This document shows positions 37,518 through 44,723 of a stretch of DNA of 44,723 bases, piece after piece. A program made the translations under genes and the position numbers. This DNA is from a virus: the IMG/VR virus record IMGVR_UViG_3300042945_002630, positions 1-44,723 of that record. One strand, written 5' to 3'. Positions within the stretch are counted from its first letter, which is position 1. Every line of letters begins with the position of its first letter. Under the pieces are notes generated by a model. That model was not told the origin of the DNA. It searched no databases and saw only the letters and a program-made list of their open reading frames with translations.

Positions 37518-38519
37518 TCATGTAATCTCAACTTTTATTGAACTAGTCATATCCTGACCAGATGAAAATTTTATTCTTATCTCTATTATACTATTTGGAT
37601 TTCCAATTTTTTTTAATTGTATTCTAGTTTCACCTGTAGGTGTTTTTCTAGTATTAATAACAATAGTAGAAGAAATAATATCCAATATTTTATCTGTGCT
37701 GTATGAAGCAAATAATCCTCCCGTGCTCTTTGCAACAATATAAAGAGGAAGAGAAACTTCCTTTAACGCAGTTTCAATTATAAATCTTTTCAATTTATCT
37801 TGAGATACTTTATTCAGTTCTTGTACAAAATAATTAATATAATTTTCCTTTATTTGCTTTGCATCACTTTCAAATAAGTTTTTTCCTTTCTTTAAAGTTC
37901 TTACAAAATTTTTGTTAAACCATTTTGAATTTGATCCAGATGAAAAATGATTTGTTGGTTTTGAAGATAATCCATAATTAGAAAAATTCGTTTCAACATC
38001 TGTTTTCCTTGCTTTTACAATACTTTCAGCCAATTCTTTATACAATAAAGTTGATGCCCAATTTGGGGTGGTTCCATTTTTTCCAAATAATTTTAAAATA
38101 TCTTCTACCCCAAGGTTTGCCTTGACTGTTGCTTTTCCTCTGCTTGTGGATTTTAAAGATATTCCGAAGTATTTTTCCTCAGGAAAAGTTTTTCCGGAAT
38201 ATTCCAATAAAATATCAGATGGATTTCCATCATCAAATTCATTATATAATCCACTAAAAAAATTACGTCTTTTGGGATTTGCACCAATTAAGTCTATTTT
38301 ACTGGGAGAATCAGTTCCATAGTAAGTGGAAAGTTTCACTTTTACTTTTTTTGCAGTATCACTTGCTTCCGTATCTTTTGAAGTTTTTTCCTGAGGTGTA
38401 AGTCCTAATCTCTGAGATTCATTTTGTAAATTTATTTGACTAGAAACTCCATACAATTTAGATAAGTAAAATGCAAAAGAATTTTCAAAATATTCTCCAA
38501 TTTGTTGACCGGTTGCCAT
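37518..38519 (-). CDS. Hypothetical protein, possible PD-(D/E)xK nuclease fold (333 aa)
   Basis: Unrecognised. Residues about 95-150 read PSDILLEYSG then KYFGISLKSTSRGKATVK, which could be a restriction-endonuclease-like core: D in PSDI, then hydrophobic strand plus SLK in place of ExK. Two Lys/Ser-rich segments follow. The rest is helical with no clear motif. It is a soluble protein, no signal peptide. Position between virion-like and replication genes does not settle the role. A nuclease reading is a suggestion only. Confidence 0.6.
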   Translation of the reverse strand: MATGQQIGEYFENSFAFYLSKLYGVSSQINLQNESQRLGLTPQEKTSKDTEASDTAKKVKVKLSTYYGTDSPSKIDLIGANPKRRNFFSGLYNEFDDGNPSDILLEYSGKTFPEEKYFGISLKSTSRGKATVKANLGVEDILKLFGKNGTTPNWASTLLYKELAESIVKARKTDVETNFSNYGLSSKPTNHFSSGSNSKWFNKNFVRTLKKGKNLFESDAKQIKENYINYFVQELNKVSQDKLKRFIIETALKEVSLPLYIVAKSTGGLFASYSTDKILDIISSTIVINTRKTPTGETRIQLKKIGNPNSIIEIRIKFSSGQDMTSSIKVEIT

Positions 38520-38522
38520 TAA

Positions 38523-38557
38523 AAAATCCCCCTTTTCTTTATTTAGAAAGAGGGATT
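38523..38557 (-). terminator. Terminator hairpin
   Basis: An imperfect stem of AATCCC...GGGATT with pyrimidine/purine arms lies right after a stop codon, and T residues follow on the minus strand. It ends the mazG transcript. Confidence 0.7.
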
Positions 38558-38561
38558 AATA

Positions 38562-38741
38562 TTATTTCTTTTCCATCACTTGACTGATTGCATCATCAAG
38601 ATCAGCAATCACTTCACGAATATCAAAAATACGAGGAGGTACTGTATTAATATTATTCGTATATCCTTTTTGAGACTCAAACAAAACTTGTCGAACTGCT
38701 GCAGCAGAACGGACATCCAATTCCAATTTTACTTTACTCAC
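38562..38741 (-). CDS. Small hypothetical protein (59 aa), GTG start
   Basis: Reads MSKVKLELDVRSAAAVRQVL and later PPRIFDIREVIADLDDAI. GAGGGAG precedes the GTG, which overlaps the mazG stop (GTGA), so translation is coupled. The length and tight spacing argue for a real gene. It resembles small phage proteins of unknown function. Confidence 0.7.
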   Translation of the reverse strand: MSKVKLELDVRSAAAVRQVLFESQKGYTNNINTVPPRIFDIREVIADLDDAISQVMEKK

Positions 38742-39148
38742 AGATCTCCCTCCTCACGATTTTCGGAATAGTAAACATCAAATGCACCACCAGGATAACG
38801 TTTTTCTAGTTTCTTCACATTGCGAGCAATCACCTCATCAAAAGAAACTTCAAGTGCCATACAGGCTTGAGCAACATACCACATCAGGTCTCCCAGTTCA
38901 ATAATCATATGTTCTTTGTTATCTGCGTTAAAGGGTTTGCCTTGGAAGATCATCTTCTTAATAATCTCAAGGAACTCACCACCTTCGGCATTGATTCCAA
39001 CACCAGCAGTCAGAAGACGTTCAATGTTTGCACCCTTTTCATCCAATTCAACCATTCGGTCAGCCAATGAAACAAATTCTCTGGAAGCATCAGAAGTCAC
39101 TGCATCCACGAATTGTTGGTATTTATCAAAATCAGTTTTTTGTGTCAT
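38738..39148 (-). CDS. mazG: MazG-family nucleotide pyrophosphohydrolase
   Basis: 136 residues, one MazG-type helical domain. The metal-binding Glu/Asp pattern is visible: GGEFLEIIKK with the first Glu pair and EHMIIELGDLMWYVAQA with ExxD. MazG proteins hydrolyse NTPs, including dGTP and dCTP analogues in cyanophage enzymes, and have been suggested to modify host nucleotide signals. It is common in T4-like cyanophages. It lies downstream of an oxygenase-like gene with 6 bases between. Confidence 0.88.
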   Translation of the reverse strand: MTQKTDFDKYQQFVDAVTSDASREFVSLADRMVELDEKGANIERLLTAGVGINAEGGEFLEIIKKMIFQGKPFNADNKEHMIIELGDLMWYVAQACMALEVSFDEVIARNVKKLEKRYPGGAFDVYYSENREEGDL

Positions 39149-39154
39149 TTTAAT

Positions 39155-39985
39155 TTAAAAATAATAATTTACTAGTTTGCAAATTTCAAATTTTTTCCAG
39201 ATATCATATGCATCTGCTCTGAGTTCTGGAGGCATTTTATCAATATCCTCAGTTTTTATAGTATAAAAAGATGCCAATGAAAATCTATCATCATCTAAAA
39301 ACCAATCTTTTTTAAAATATGGTTGATGAAATAGAGTTGGTGAATAAACAACTAAGTCATTATATCCCCAAGAAACATAATATTCAAGTTTCCACTCACC
39401 ATCATCATCTGTATTTTCCCACTGATTAATTCTATTGTCAGAATGATTAATTTCATTCATTTGAAAATAATATTGATTAATTTCTTCAATATTCATATCA
39501 ATGATACCTCTTTTTTTCATAAATGTCCAAAAAGAAGTACCACCTTTAAAGTTTTTTGTTAATCCTAAGTTAGAAACTAAATGTGGTCCAATAGGTAAAT
39601 TATATGGTTCATCCATATCGGTATGAGGAGGAATCCGATGAGTATCCATAATCCCAGAAAAGCAATTAGTATATAAACTAATACACTCAAGATTTATTTT
39701 AAAATGTTCAAATAAAGATTTTCTAATGAAAAATGTTAATTTTGGGAAATTTGATGGATTAAATAAAAATGATTTGCCAGGTCTTCCTGTGAATTCTTTT
39801 TCATTTTTAAAGTGTGGAAATGATGCCAATAAACTTGAAAATTCATCAGGATATTTTAAAAAATCTTTAATTACTAAAGAATAAGATTTTTCCCCAGTAC
39901 TCAATACATGTTCATTGATTTCTGGTTTTGTATTATTGACTTCCGAAAATTTAATAAATTTTTCGTCCATCTCTTCAATTTTCAC
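39155..39985 (-). CDS. Putative 2OG-Fe(II) oxygenase (DUF6445-like)
   Basis: 276 residues. H121-x-D123 in IPPHTDMDEPY, GGTSFW, H220 in LFHQPY and R234 in DRFSLASFY form the iron and 2OG pattern in order. It is the second H-x-D oxygenase-like gene in the window (the first is in the glycan cassette). The GTG start has AGGAGG upstream at good distance. It lies between gp41 and mazG. Likely hydroxylates a protein or sugar; target unknown. Confidence 0.65.
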   Translation of the reverse strand: MKIEEMDEKFIKFSEVNNTKPEINEHVLSTGEKSYSLVIKDFLKYPDEFSSLLASFPHFKNEKEFTGRPGKSFLFNPSNFPKLTFFIRKSLFEHFKINLECISLYTNCFSGIMDTHRIPPHTDMDEPYNLPIGPHLVSNLGLTKNFKGGTSFWTFMKKRGIIDMNIEEINQYYFQMNEINHSDNRINQWENTDDDGEWKLEYYVSWGYNDLVVYSPTLFHQPYFKKDWFLDDDRFSLASFYTIKTEDIDKMPPELRADAYDIWKKFEICKLVNYYF

Positions 39986-40003
39986 TATTATTTCCTCCTC
40001 CCA

Positions 40004-41377
40004 CTAAAATTTAAATCCAGAGAATTTACTTGTTTTTTCTTCATCATAACTATACTCCTCATCTTGTCCAGAGTCAAGTATGTCTTTTTGAGCACTTTGC
40101 TCTACATCAAAGAGTCTCATCTTTGCCCTATCAATTCCGAGAACAAATCTCTTATTCATTGTTGGGTCATTGTATCGGTTCTTCAATTGCTTAACCATAA
40201 TCTGACCAAGTTGCTCTAACTCTTCAGTAGAAATAAGAGCAAACATAAGGTCAGCAGTAGCAGGAAGACCAAAGGATTCGGATGTGTCAGTAAGTTCAAC
40301 ATCAGAGTTTCCATAACCACTACGAGTAGTTTGAGTAGCGGAAACAATAGGAACATTAGTTTCAACTGCTAATCCACGAAGTTCTTCAGCAATTGCTTTC
40401 ACGAATGTATAAGAGTTAATATTGCTATTCCCCTTATAACGTGAAGAAGCACAGATATTCAAATAATCAATAAAGATAATATCAGGTTTAAATGATTTCT
40501 TGAGAGAAAGTTCATTGAGTAGTGCTCGAAAATGCCCTGCGTGTGCTGATGCAGTTGGATATTCTTTGATGATAAGTTGCCCTTGAGTCTTTTTATTAAT
40601 ACTATTAACTTTAGATTCAAACATCATTTTAGGCAATGATTCAATATCTTGAATTTTAACATTCAGAAGATTTGAGTCAATACGTTCCGCAATCCTCTCT
40701 TCAGCCATCTCCAAAGTAATATAAAGGACATTCTTACCTTGAAGTAAAACAGAAGCAGCAACATGGCACATGAATAGAGACTTGCCAACACCAGTGCCTG
40801 CAAGAGCAATGTTGAGAGTTTTATTAGGAAGTCCACCCTTTGTGATTTTGTTGAAGAACTCCAAGTCGAAAGGAATCTTGTCCTCACGTTGATGGTAAAA
40901 GTCGTATCGTTTTTCGGAATCCTTAAAGTAATCGTGTCCAATGTTATTGTCGAAGGAAACTGCTAGAGCATCCGATAGAATACTTGGAATTGCATCTCGA
41001 TTCTTCTTATCATCTTGACCGTCTGCAATCTTAATAGATTCCATAAGTGCAAGATATATAGCACGGTCTCTACACCACTTTTCAGTAGTATCTACCAACC
41101 ACTTATAATCAACATCATTGTTATCTAACCTAGATACATACTCACAAATAGTTTTGTATGTATCTTCCGTAATATCGGTTCTTTTTTCAGTTTCAATGAG
41201 GAGAACTTCCTTTGTTGCAAGTTTTTCATAAGCAACGATAAACTTGCAAATCTCTTCAAAAACTACCTTCTCATGGAGATTCTCGAAATATTCATTTTTA
41301 ATAAAAGGAAGAACCTTTCTGCAATAGTCATTATTGAAAAGAAGATTCCTAAGAATAGTAGTTTCGACTTTTTCCAT
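40004..41377 (-). CDS. gp41: Replicative DNA helicase (T4 gp41 type)
   Basis: 457 residues, DnaB-like hexameric helicase. Walker A GTGVGKS is at 194-200, Walker B IIFIDYLN, and the sensor-like SATQTTR follows. The N-terminal domain is helical as in gp41. It unwinds DNA at the phage replication fork with gp61 primase, gp43 polymerase and UvsX-driven initiation. Its start overlaps the uvsX stop by one base. Confidence 0.95.
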   Translation of the reverse strand: MEKVETTILRNLLFNNDYCRKVLPFIKNEYFENLHEKVVFEEICKFIVAYEKLATKEVLLIETEKRTDITEDTYKTICEYVSRLDNNDVDYKWLVDTTEKWCRDRAIYLALMESIKIADGQDDKKNRDAIPSILSDALAVSFDNNIGHDYFKDSEKRYDFYHQREDKIPFDLEFFNKITKGGLPNKTLNIALAGTGVGKSLFMCHVAASVLLQGKNVLYITLEMAEERIAERIDSNLLNVKIQDIESLPKMMFESKVNSINKKTQGQLIIKEYPTASAHAGHFRALLNELSLKKSFKPDIIFIDYLNICASSRYKGNSNINSYTFVKAIAEELRGLAVETNVPIVSATQTTRSGYGNSDVELTDTSESFGLPATADLMFALISTEELEQLGQIMVKQLKNRYNDPTMNKRFVLGIDRAKMRLFDVEQSAQKDILDSGQDEEYSYDEEKTSKFSGFKF

Positions 41378-42384
41378 TACCCTCCGTATGAGAATTCTTT
41401 TTGTGCTGCTTCATCCAATGCTTGCATTACATCCCCAGTAAAATACTTTTCTGGGTTTTCCATAATCGTTTTGCCGTATTGGGAAGTCCCATCTGGCATT
41501 TGATATCGTGTACCAGACTTAGGAAAAATACCATGCTTTTCGGCAAGGTCTAGAAGACCATAGTATTTGTCCAATCCACGTTCATCATAATAAAGACGAA
41601 CCTCAACTGTTTTATTCTCCTTACTCAGACGAGACTTGTGAGTAGTTGCTTTAATAATATTACCAACTACCTCTGTGCCATCTTTTTCTTTTTTCTTAGA
41701 AAGATAGATGATGGTAGATGCTGCGTACTTAAGACCAGAACCACCACTCATTTCTTTAGTTGGAACATAAGAACCAACAACATCATAAGTATGGTTGGTA
41801 ACAATCATTGGAATTTTTGCTTGCCCCAACTTCAAGGTTAGCATCCTAAAGGCACCTTTGACAAGTTGAGATTTAGTCATATCACGAACTTGTTTTTCTG
41901 CGAGGGCATCTTCAATTTCTTTTTCAGTTGAAAGCATCCCCAAAGAGTCGAGAACAAACATACAAGGTTTACGTTCACCTTCCTTTTTCTTAAGATATAA
42001 ATCTACTGCCTTAAGTGCCTTGGAACGAAACTCTTCAATGGTAACCACATTTACAACAACTACTCGGTTAGTATCAAGACCTCTACTTTCAAGAAGAGAT
42101 TTTGTTATAGCAGCTTCAGTATCAAAATAGAGGCAATAACCATCGGGATTATTATCAAGGAAGTTCTTAACCACTGCGAGAGAGAAAAAAGTTTTTCCAG
42201 TACTAGACTCTCCAGCAATAGCAGTAATCTTATTCCCAGATACACCACCAAGTACACTACCTGAAACCAATGCATTAAAAATGAATGAACCCGTGTCAAC
42301 ATAAGTCTCTGTTTCGTCAATGTCAGCAGCAAGTTGCGTATACTCACCACCAATTTCTTTTACAATGTCTTTAAGAAAATCCAT
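41377..42384 (-). CDS. uvsX: RecA-like recombination protein UvsX
   Basis: 335 residues. Walker A GESSTGKT (58-65), Walker B FVLDSLG and the L1/L2 loop region [16 protein letters not shown] are all RecA/UvsX-like. It forms filaments on single-stranded DNA for repair and recombination-dependent replication. It is coupled to gp41 on one side; on the other an inserted glycosyltransferase gene ends 3 bases before its start. Confidence 0.95.
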   Translation of the reverse strand: MDFLKDIVKEIGGEYTQLAADIDETETYVDTGSFIFNALVSGSVLGGVSGNKITAIAGESSTGKTFFSLAVVKNFLDNNPDGYCLYFDTEAAITKSLLESRGLDTNRVVVVNVVTIEEFRSKALKAVDLYLKKKEGERKPCMFVLDSLGMLSTEKEIEDALAEKQVRDMTKSQLVKGAFRMLTLKLGQAKIPMIVTNHTYDVVGSYVPTKEMSGGSGLKYAASTIIYLSKKKEKDGTEVVGNIIKATTHKSRLSKENKTVEVRLYYDERGLDKYYGLLDLAEKHGIFPKSGTRYQMPDGTSQYGKTIMENPEKYFTGDVMQALDEAAQKEFSYGG

Positions 42385-42387
42385 ACA

Positions 42388-43158
42388 TCACTCCAATTTA
42401 TTTAAATATTCTTTTAATTCTGGAAATTTATCTATCCTAAATTTTTGATAATGATTTAGGAAAGTTTTAGTATTACAATTATCTATTTTATATCTTTCTA
42501 GGATATCTTCAATTGTAGTAATTCCCCACATACCAGTTCCAAAATGCTTCGTCTTTACTTCTTCATTATAAACATCAAAAAACGGATTATATGTATTTCT
42601 AGGAAATTTACTAACATTTCCATCATACTCTTTGTAAACTAAATCAATTAACCATGGACCACATATAGCATGTTCATATAAAGGATCCTCAATAGTAAAA
42701 AATTTAGTCTCTTCAAGTTTTTCATAATTAATTTTGGATCTCTTTAAACAATTTAAGAAAAATTCATTATTTGGAATACTAGCAATTAATGGATTTTCCA
42801 CTTCGGTATGTTCTTCATCAAAAGATTCCAAAAGATATAAATCATCAACTAATTCAGAATAAAAATTAGAATAACAATAAAAATCAAGATCAGAAAAAAT
42901 TCCACCATAAGTGTATAATATACACAGTCTAGCAAAATCAATTTTAAGCATATGCATTGGAAGTTGCTGATAATACTCCCAATAATCAGAAAATTTAGTT
43001 TTTACTAAATTGTCAATTTCATCCCCATCTTCCCATAAAATGTGTTTAAACTCTGGTTCTTTAAAATGTTTTTTCCATGAGTTATGTCCCATTTTCCATA
43101 TAGGATGCCAAAGATTTTTATCTTTTGGTCCGATTTGATGTATGATTTTGGGTATCAT
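42388..43158 (-). CDS. GT32-family glycosyltransferase
   Basis: 256 residues with the DXD sugar-binding family pattern: IPKIIHQIGP at the start, KIDFARLCILYTYGGIFSDL (72-91) with the metal-binding DLD at 90-92, and HYQKFRID near the end. GT32 enzymes add mannose, galactose or other hexoses. It is inserted between a conserved small gene and uvsX in the replication operon, far from the glycan cassette. Its ATG overlaps the small gene's stop (ATGA), so it is translated with the replication genes. Confidence 0.85.
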   Translation of the reverse strand: MIPKIIHQIGPKDKNLWHPIWKMGHNSWKKHFKEPEFKHILWEDGDEIDNLVKTKFSDYWEYYQQLPMHMLKIDFARLCILYTYGGIFSDLDFYCYSNFYSELVDDLYLLESFDEEHTEVENPLIASIPNNEFFLNCLKRSKINYEKLEETKFFTIEDPLYEHAICGPWLIDLVYKEYDGNVSKFPRNTYNPFFDVYNEEVKTKHFGTGMWGITTIEDILERYKIDNCNTKTFLNHYQKFRIDKFPELKEYLNKLE

Positions 43159-43319
43159 GCTACCATCCCATATTCTTCACGTAAGATTTTTTTGTATGGA
43201 AGACCTTGCTCCCTAAGTTCTTTTACAAGTTTAAGTTTTTGATATAGTGCAGTATCTCCACCTAGATGCATAGCACTTACAATTGTATTCAGTTCTTCGT
43301 CGTTAATCGGCAAATCCAT
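43155..43319 (-). CDS. Small hypothetical protein (54 aa) downstream of gp43
   Basis: Reads MDLPINDEELNTIVSAMHLG and then KLKLVKELREQGLPYKKILR. Helical and charged; function unknown. The start overlaps the gp43 stop by one base (TAATG) and its stop overlaps the GT32 start. The coupling to the polymerase suggests a replication-linked role. Confidence 0.7.
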   Translation of the reverse strand: MDLPINDEELNTIVSAMHLGGDTALYQKLKLVKELREQGLPYKKILREEYGMVA

Positions 43320-44723
43320 TAGGAAAAAAATGATTCTAGAGTAATTGTTTTTTCAACTTTCCAACCAATTGCATCAAGGATGACCCTCATCGGTTCCAAG
43401 AATGCTTTATTGAATTGTAGTTCATAGTCAATGTATTTGTCCAATCCCAATTCCTTAGGAAACTCCTGAATATAAGAAATAACATTCTCTCGAATTGGAT
43501 TGGGAAGTTTTAAATAACAAAATTTAATTTTTTCACCATTCTGAATTGCTGCATACTTTTTATCAAGTTTCTTTTCCTTGATAAAATGATTATACAGAAG
43601 AGCACCTCGAACGTGGATTGGAGTTCCTTTTCCATAAATGGTTGCGTGTGCTTTATGTTTAACAACATCAGACACAGTTCTAGGGAATGAGATTTGCTCC
43701 ACCGAAAGATTAGTAAACTCTTTGCGGGACTGTTCAATATAATCAATCATATCATCTTCAGTCTTAGTCATAATGAGTTTAAGGGCATCCTTAATCATCT
43801 GACGACAAGGGGCAGGAGTAGAAGACTTAACTGCTTCCAGTCCCATAATCTTTAGTTTTGGTTGTTCATATCGAACACCTTCACTATCCCAAACATTAAG
43901 AATGTATCGTTTCTTGGCAGTCCAGATTCCACGGTCAGCAATATTTTCCCGTTTCATCTGCATCTTCTGCTCGTATGCATTCACATAGTCAGCCAATTCT
44001 TGGTAAGAACTTTCAATATAAGGCTCAAGTTCCATTTTACAGATCTTATCAAGGAAATCGACAATTTTCTCACGAGTCTCCTCTCGTCCTTTGTATACAC
44101 ATTGCACCAAAGGACCCATATTAAGATAGATAGAATCAGTATCTGAAGCAATAACATAATCAACATCATCAGTTTTCAACACCTTATTTAGATACTTATT
44201 CATTTTGCCTTCAATCCAACGGATTGATACTTGCCCAGACAAAGTAATTGCCTCAGCATTTGCCAATTTATAGTATCTAAAATATTGGTTTCCAATGGCA
44301 CCATAAGCAGAGTTCAAAGAAATTTTCTTTGCCATCTGAATATTATTACAACGAGCAATCTCCTTTTCCAAATCTCTGGTGGGAGTTTTCTCATATGCTT
44401 TCTTTGCCTCAATCATCTTCTTTTTGAAGATCACTCGGTCTCCATACATCTTCTCCATCAACTCAGGGAGGAATCCCTTCACGTCCTTACGATACATTGC
44501 ACCATTGGCACAAACCGCATAATCCTTATAGAGTTCAAAGTTGATTTGCTCCTGGAGAATTCTATCCACAGTTGCTTGAGGATGCCTCTCATCTAGAAGT
44601 GTTTCTGGAGAGATATTATATTGCATAATAAGATGAGGATACAGAGAGTTGAGGTCAAAACTGACAACCCAATCATAAATCCCAGGAATTGGTTCTTTGA
44701 CATATGCCCCTGCGTATTTTTCA
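43319..44723 (-). CDS. gp43: Family B DNA polymerase (T4 gp43), C-terminal part; runs off the right edge
   Basis: Contains about 467 residues including the whole polymerase palm and fingers: motif A FDLNSLYPHL near the right edge, motif B KKISLNSAYGAIGN, and motif C ASDTDSIYLN with the two catalytic Asp. The first internal ATG is at 44626, but the frame stays open to 44723 with convincing motif A sequence, so the gene extends beyond the window. The exonuclease domain lies outside. The chain ends with a short tail (LESFFS) that in T4 binds the sliding clamp. Confidence 0.96.
   Translation of the reverse strand, partial: EKYAGAYVKEPIPGIYDWVVSFDLNSLYPHLIMQYNISPETLLDERHPQATVDRILQEQINFELYKDYAVCANGAMYRKDVKGFLPELMEKMYGDRVIFKKKMIEAKKAYEKTPTRDLEKEIARCNNIQMAKKISLNSAYGAIGNQYFRYYKLANAEAITLSGQVSIRWIEGKMNKYLNKVLKTDDVDYVIASDTDSIYLNMGPLVQCVYKGREETREKIVDFLDKICKMELEPYIESSYQELADYVNAYEQKMQMKRENIADRGIWTAKKRYILNVWDSEGVRYEQPKLKIMGLEAVKSSTPAPCRQMIKDALKLIMTKTEDDMIDYIEQSRKEFTNLSVEQISFPRTVSDVVKHKAHATIYGKGTPIHVRGALLYNHFIKEKKLDKKYAAIQNGEKIKFCYLKLPNPIRENVISYIQEFPKELGLDKYIDYELQFNKAFLEPMRVILDAIGWKVEKTITLESFFS

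Overview
The window looks like part of the genome of a T4-like myovirus infecting a marine cyanobacterium, most likely Synechococcus. The evidence is T4-type replication genes (DNA polymerase gp43, UvsX, gp41 helicase, gp61 primase, class Ia NrdA/NrdB, MazG) together with cyanobacterial auxiliary genes: psbA, two hli genes, a plant-type ferredoxin, a peroxiredoxin, talC and gnd. The DNA is AT-rich. Nearly every gene lies on the minus strand, tightly packed, with many 1-4 base stop/start overlaps (ATGA, TGATG, TAATG). The only supported plus-strand genes are a small group at 1.5-2.8 kb. No insertion sequence, CRISPR array or broken gene was seen.

Layout. 0-0.8 kb: the start of psbA (it runs off the left edge), a structured leader and a late promoter. 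0.8-1.5 kb: a methyltransferase. 1.5-2.8 kb, plus strand: two small genes, a terminator, a thermonuclease and a small membrane protein. 2.8-4.3 kb: a cell-wall cassette (GH24 lysozyme and a C39-like cysteine peptidase). 4.3-6.1 kb: a photosynthesis/redox group of very small coupled genes. 6.1-7.7 kb: a full-length cyanobacterial-type outer-membrane porin with its own late promoter and terminator. 7.8-15.6 kb: a ten-gene glycan cassette (GT25, GT11 twice, GT2/GT7-like, GT10, three methyltransferase/oxygenase-type modifiers, an SDR epimerase and GDP-mannose 3,5-epimerase), preceded by a possible RNA element with a terminator. 15.8-19.4 kb: gnd and talC inside a chain of tiny, mostly membrane, proteins. 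19.5-21.3 kb: a flavin-dependent halogenase, a zinc-ribbon protein and tRNA-Gly. 21.4-22.9 kb: a secreted lysozyme-like protein and a GIY-YIG nuclease.

22.9-27.1 kb and 33.3-38.5 kb hold late, virion-associated-looking proteins. Two of them carry enzyme domains (a HAD phosphatase fold and a nucleotidyltransferase fold) embedded in low-complexity, modular sequence. They flank an early/middle operon (27.2-33.3 kb) of nrdA, a 2OG-Fe(II) oxygenase, nrdB, primase and small genes. From 38.5 kb to the right edge lie mazG, another oxygenase, gp41, uvsX, a GT32 glycosyltransferase inserted beside uvsX, a conserved small ORF and the C-terminal part of the gp43 polymerase.

How it fits together. The replication and nucleotide genes make phage DNA. 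talC and gnd would push host carbon through the pentose phosphate pathway to supply ribose and NADPH to the ribonucleotide reductase. psbA, hli, ferredoxin and peroxiredoxin would keep light capture and redox balance going. The glycan cassette and the porin would alter the cell surface or the virion. T4-type late-promoter octamers (NATAAATA) sit in front of psbA, the porin, the zinc-ribbon/halogenase pair and the virion-like genes, and were not noticed in front of the replication genes, so expression classes can be read from the sequence. All functions rest on motif reading by eye; no database search was possible.
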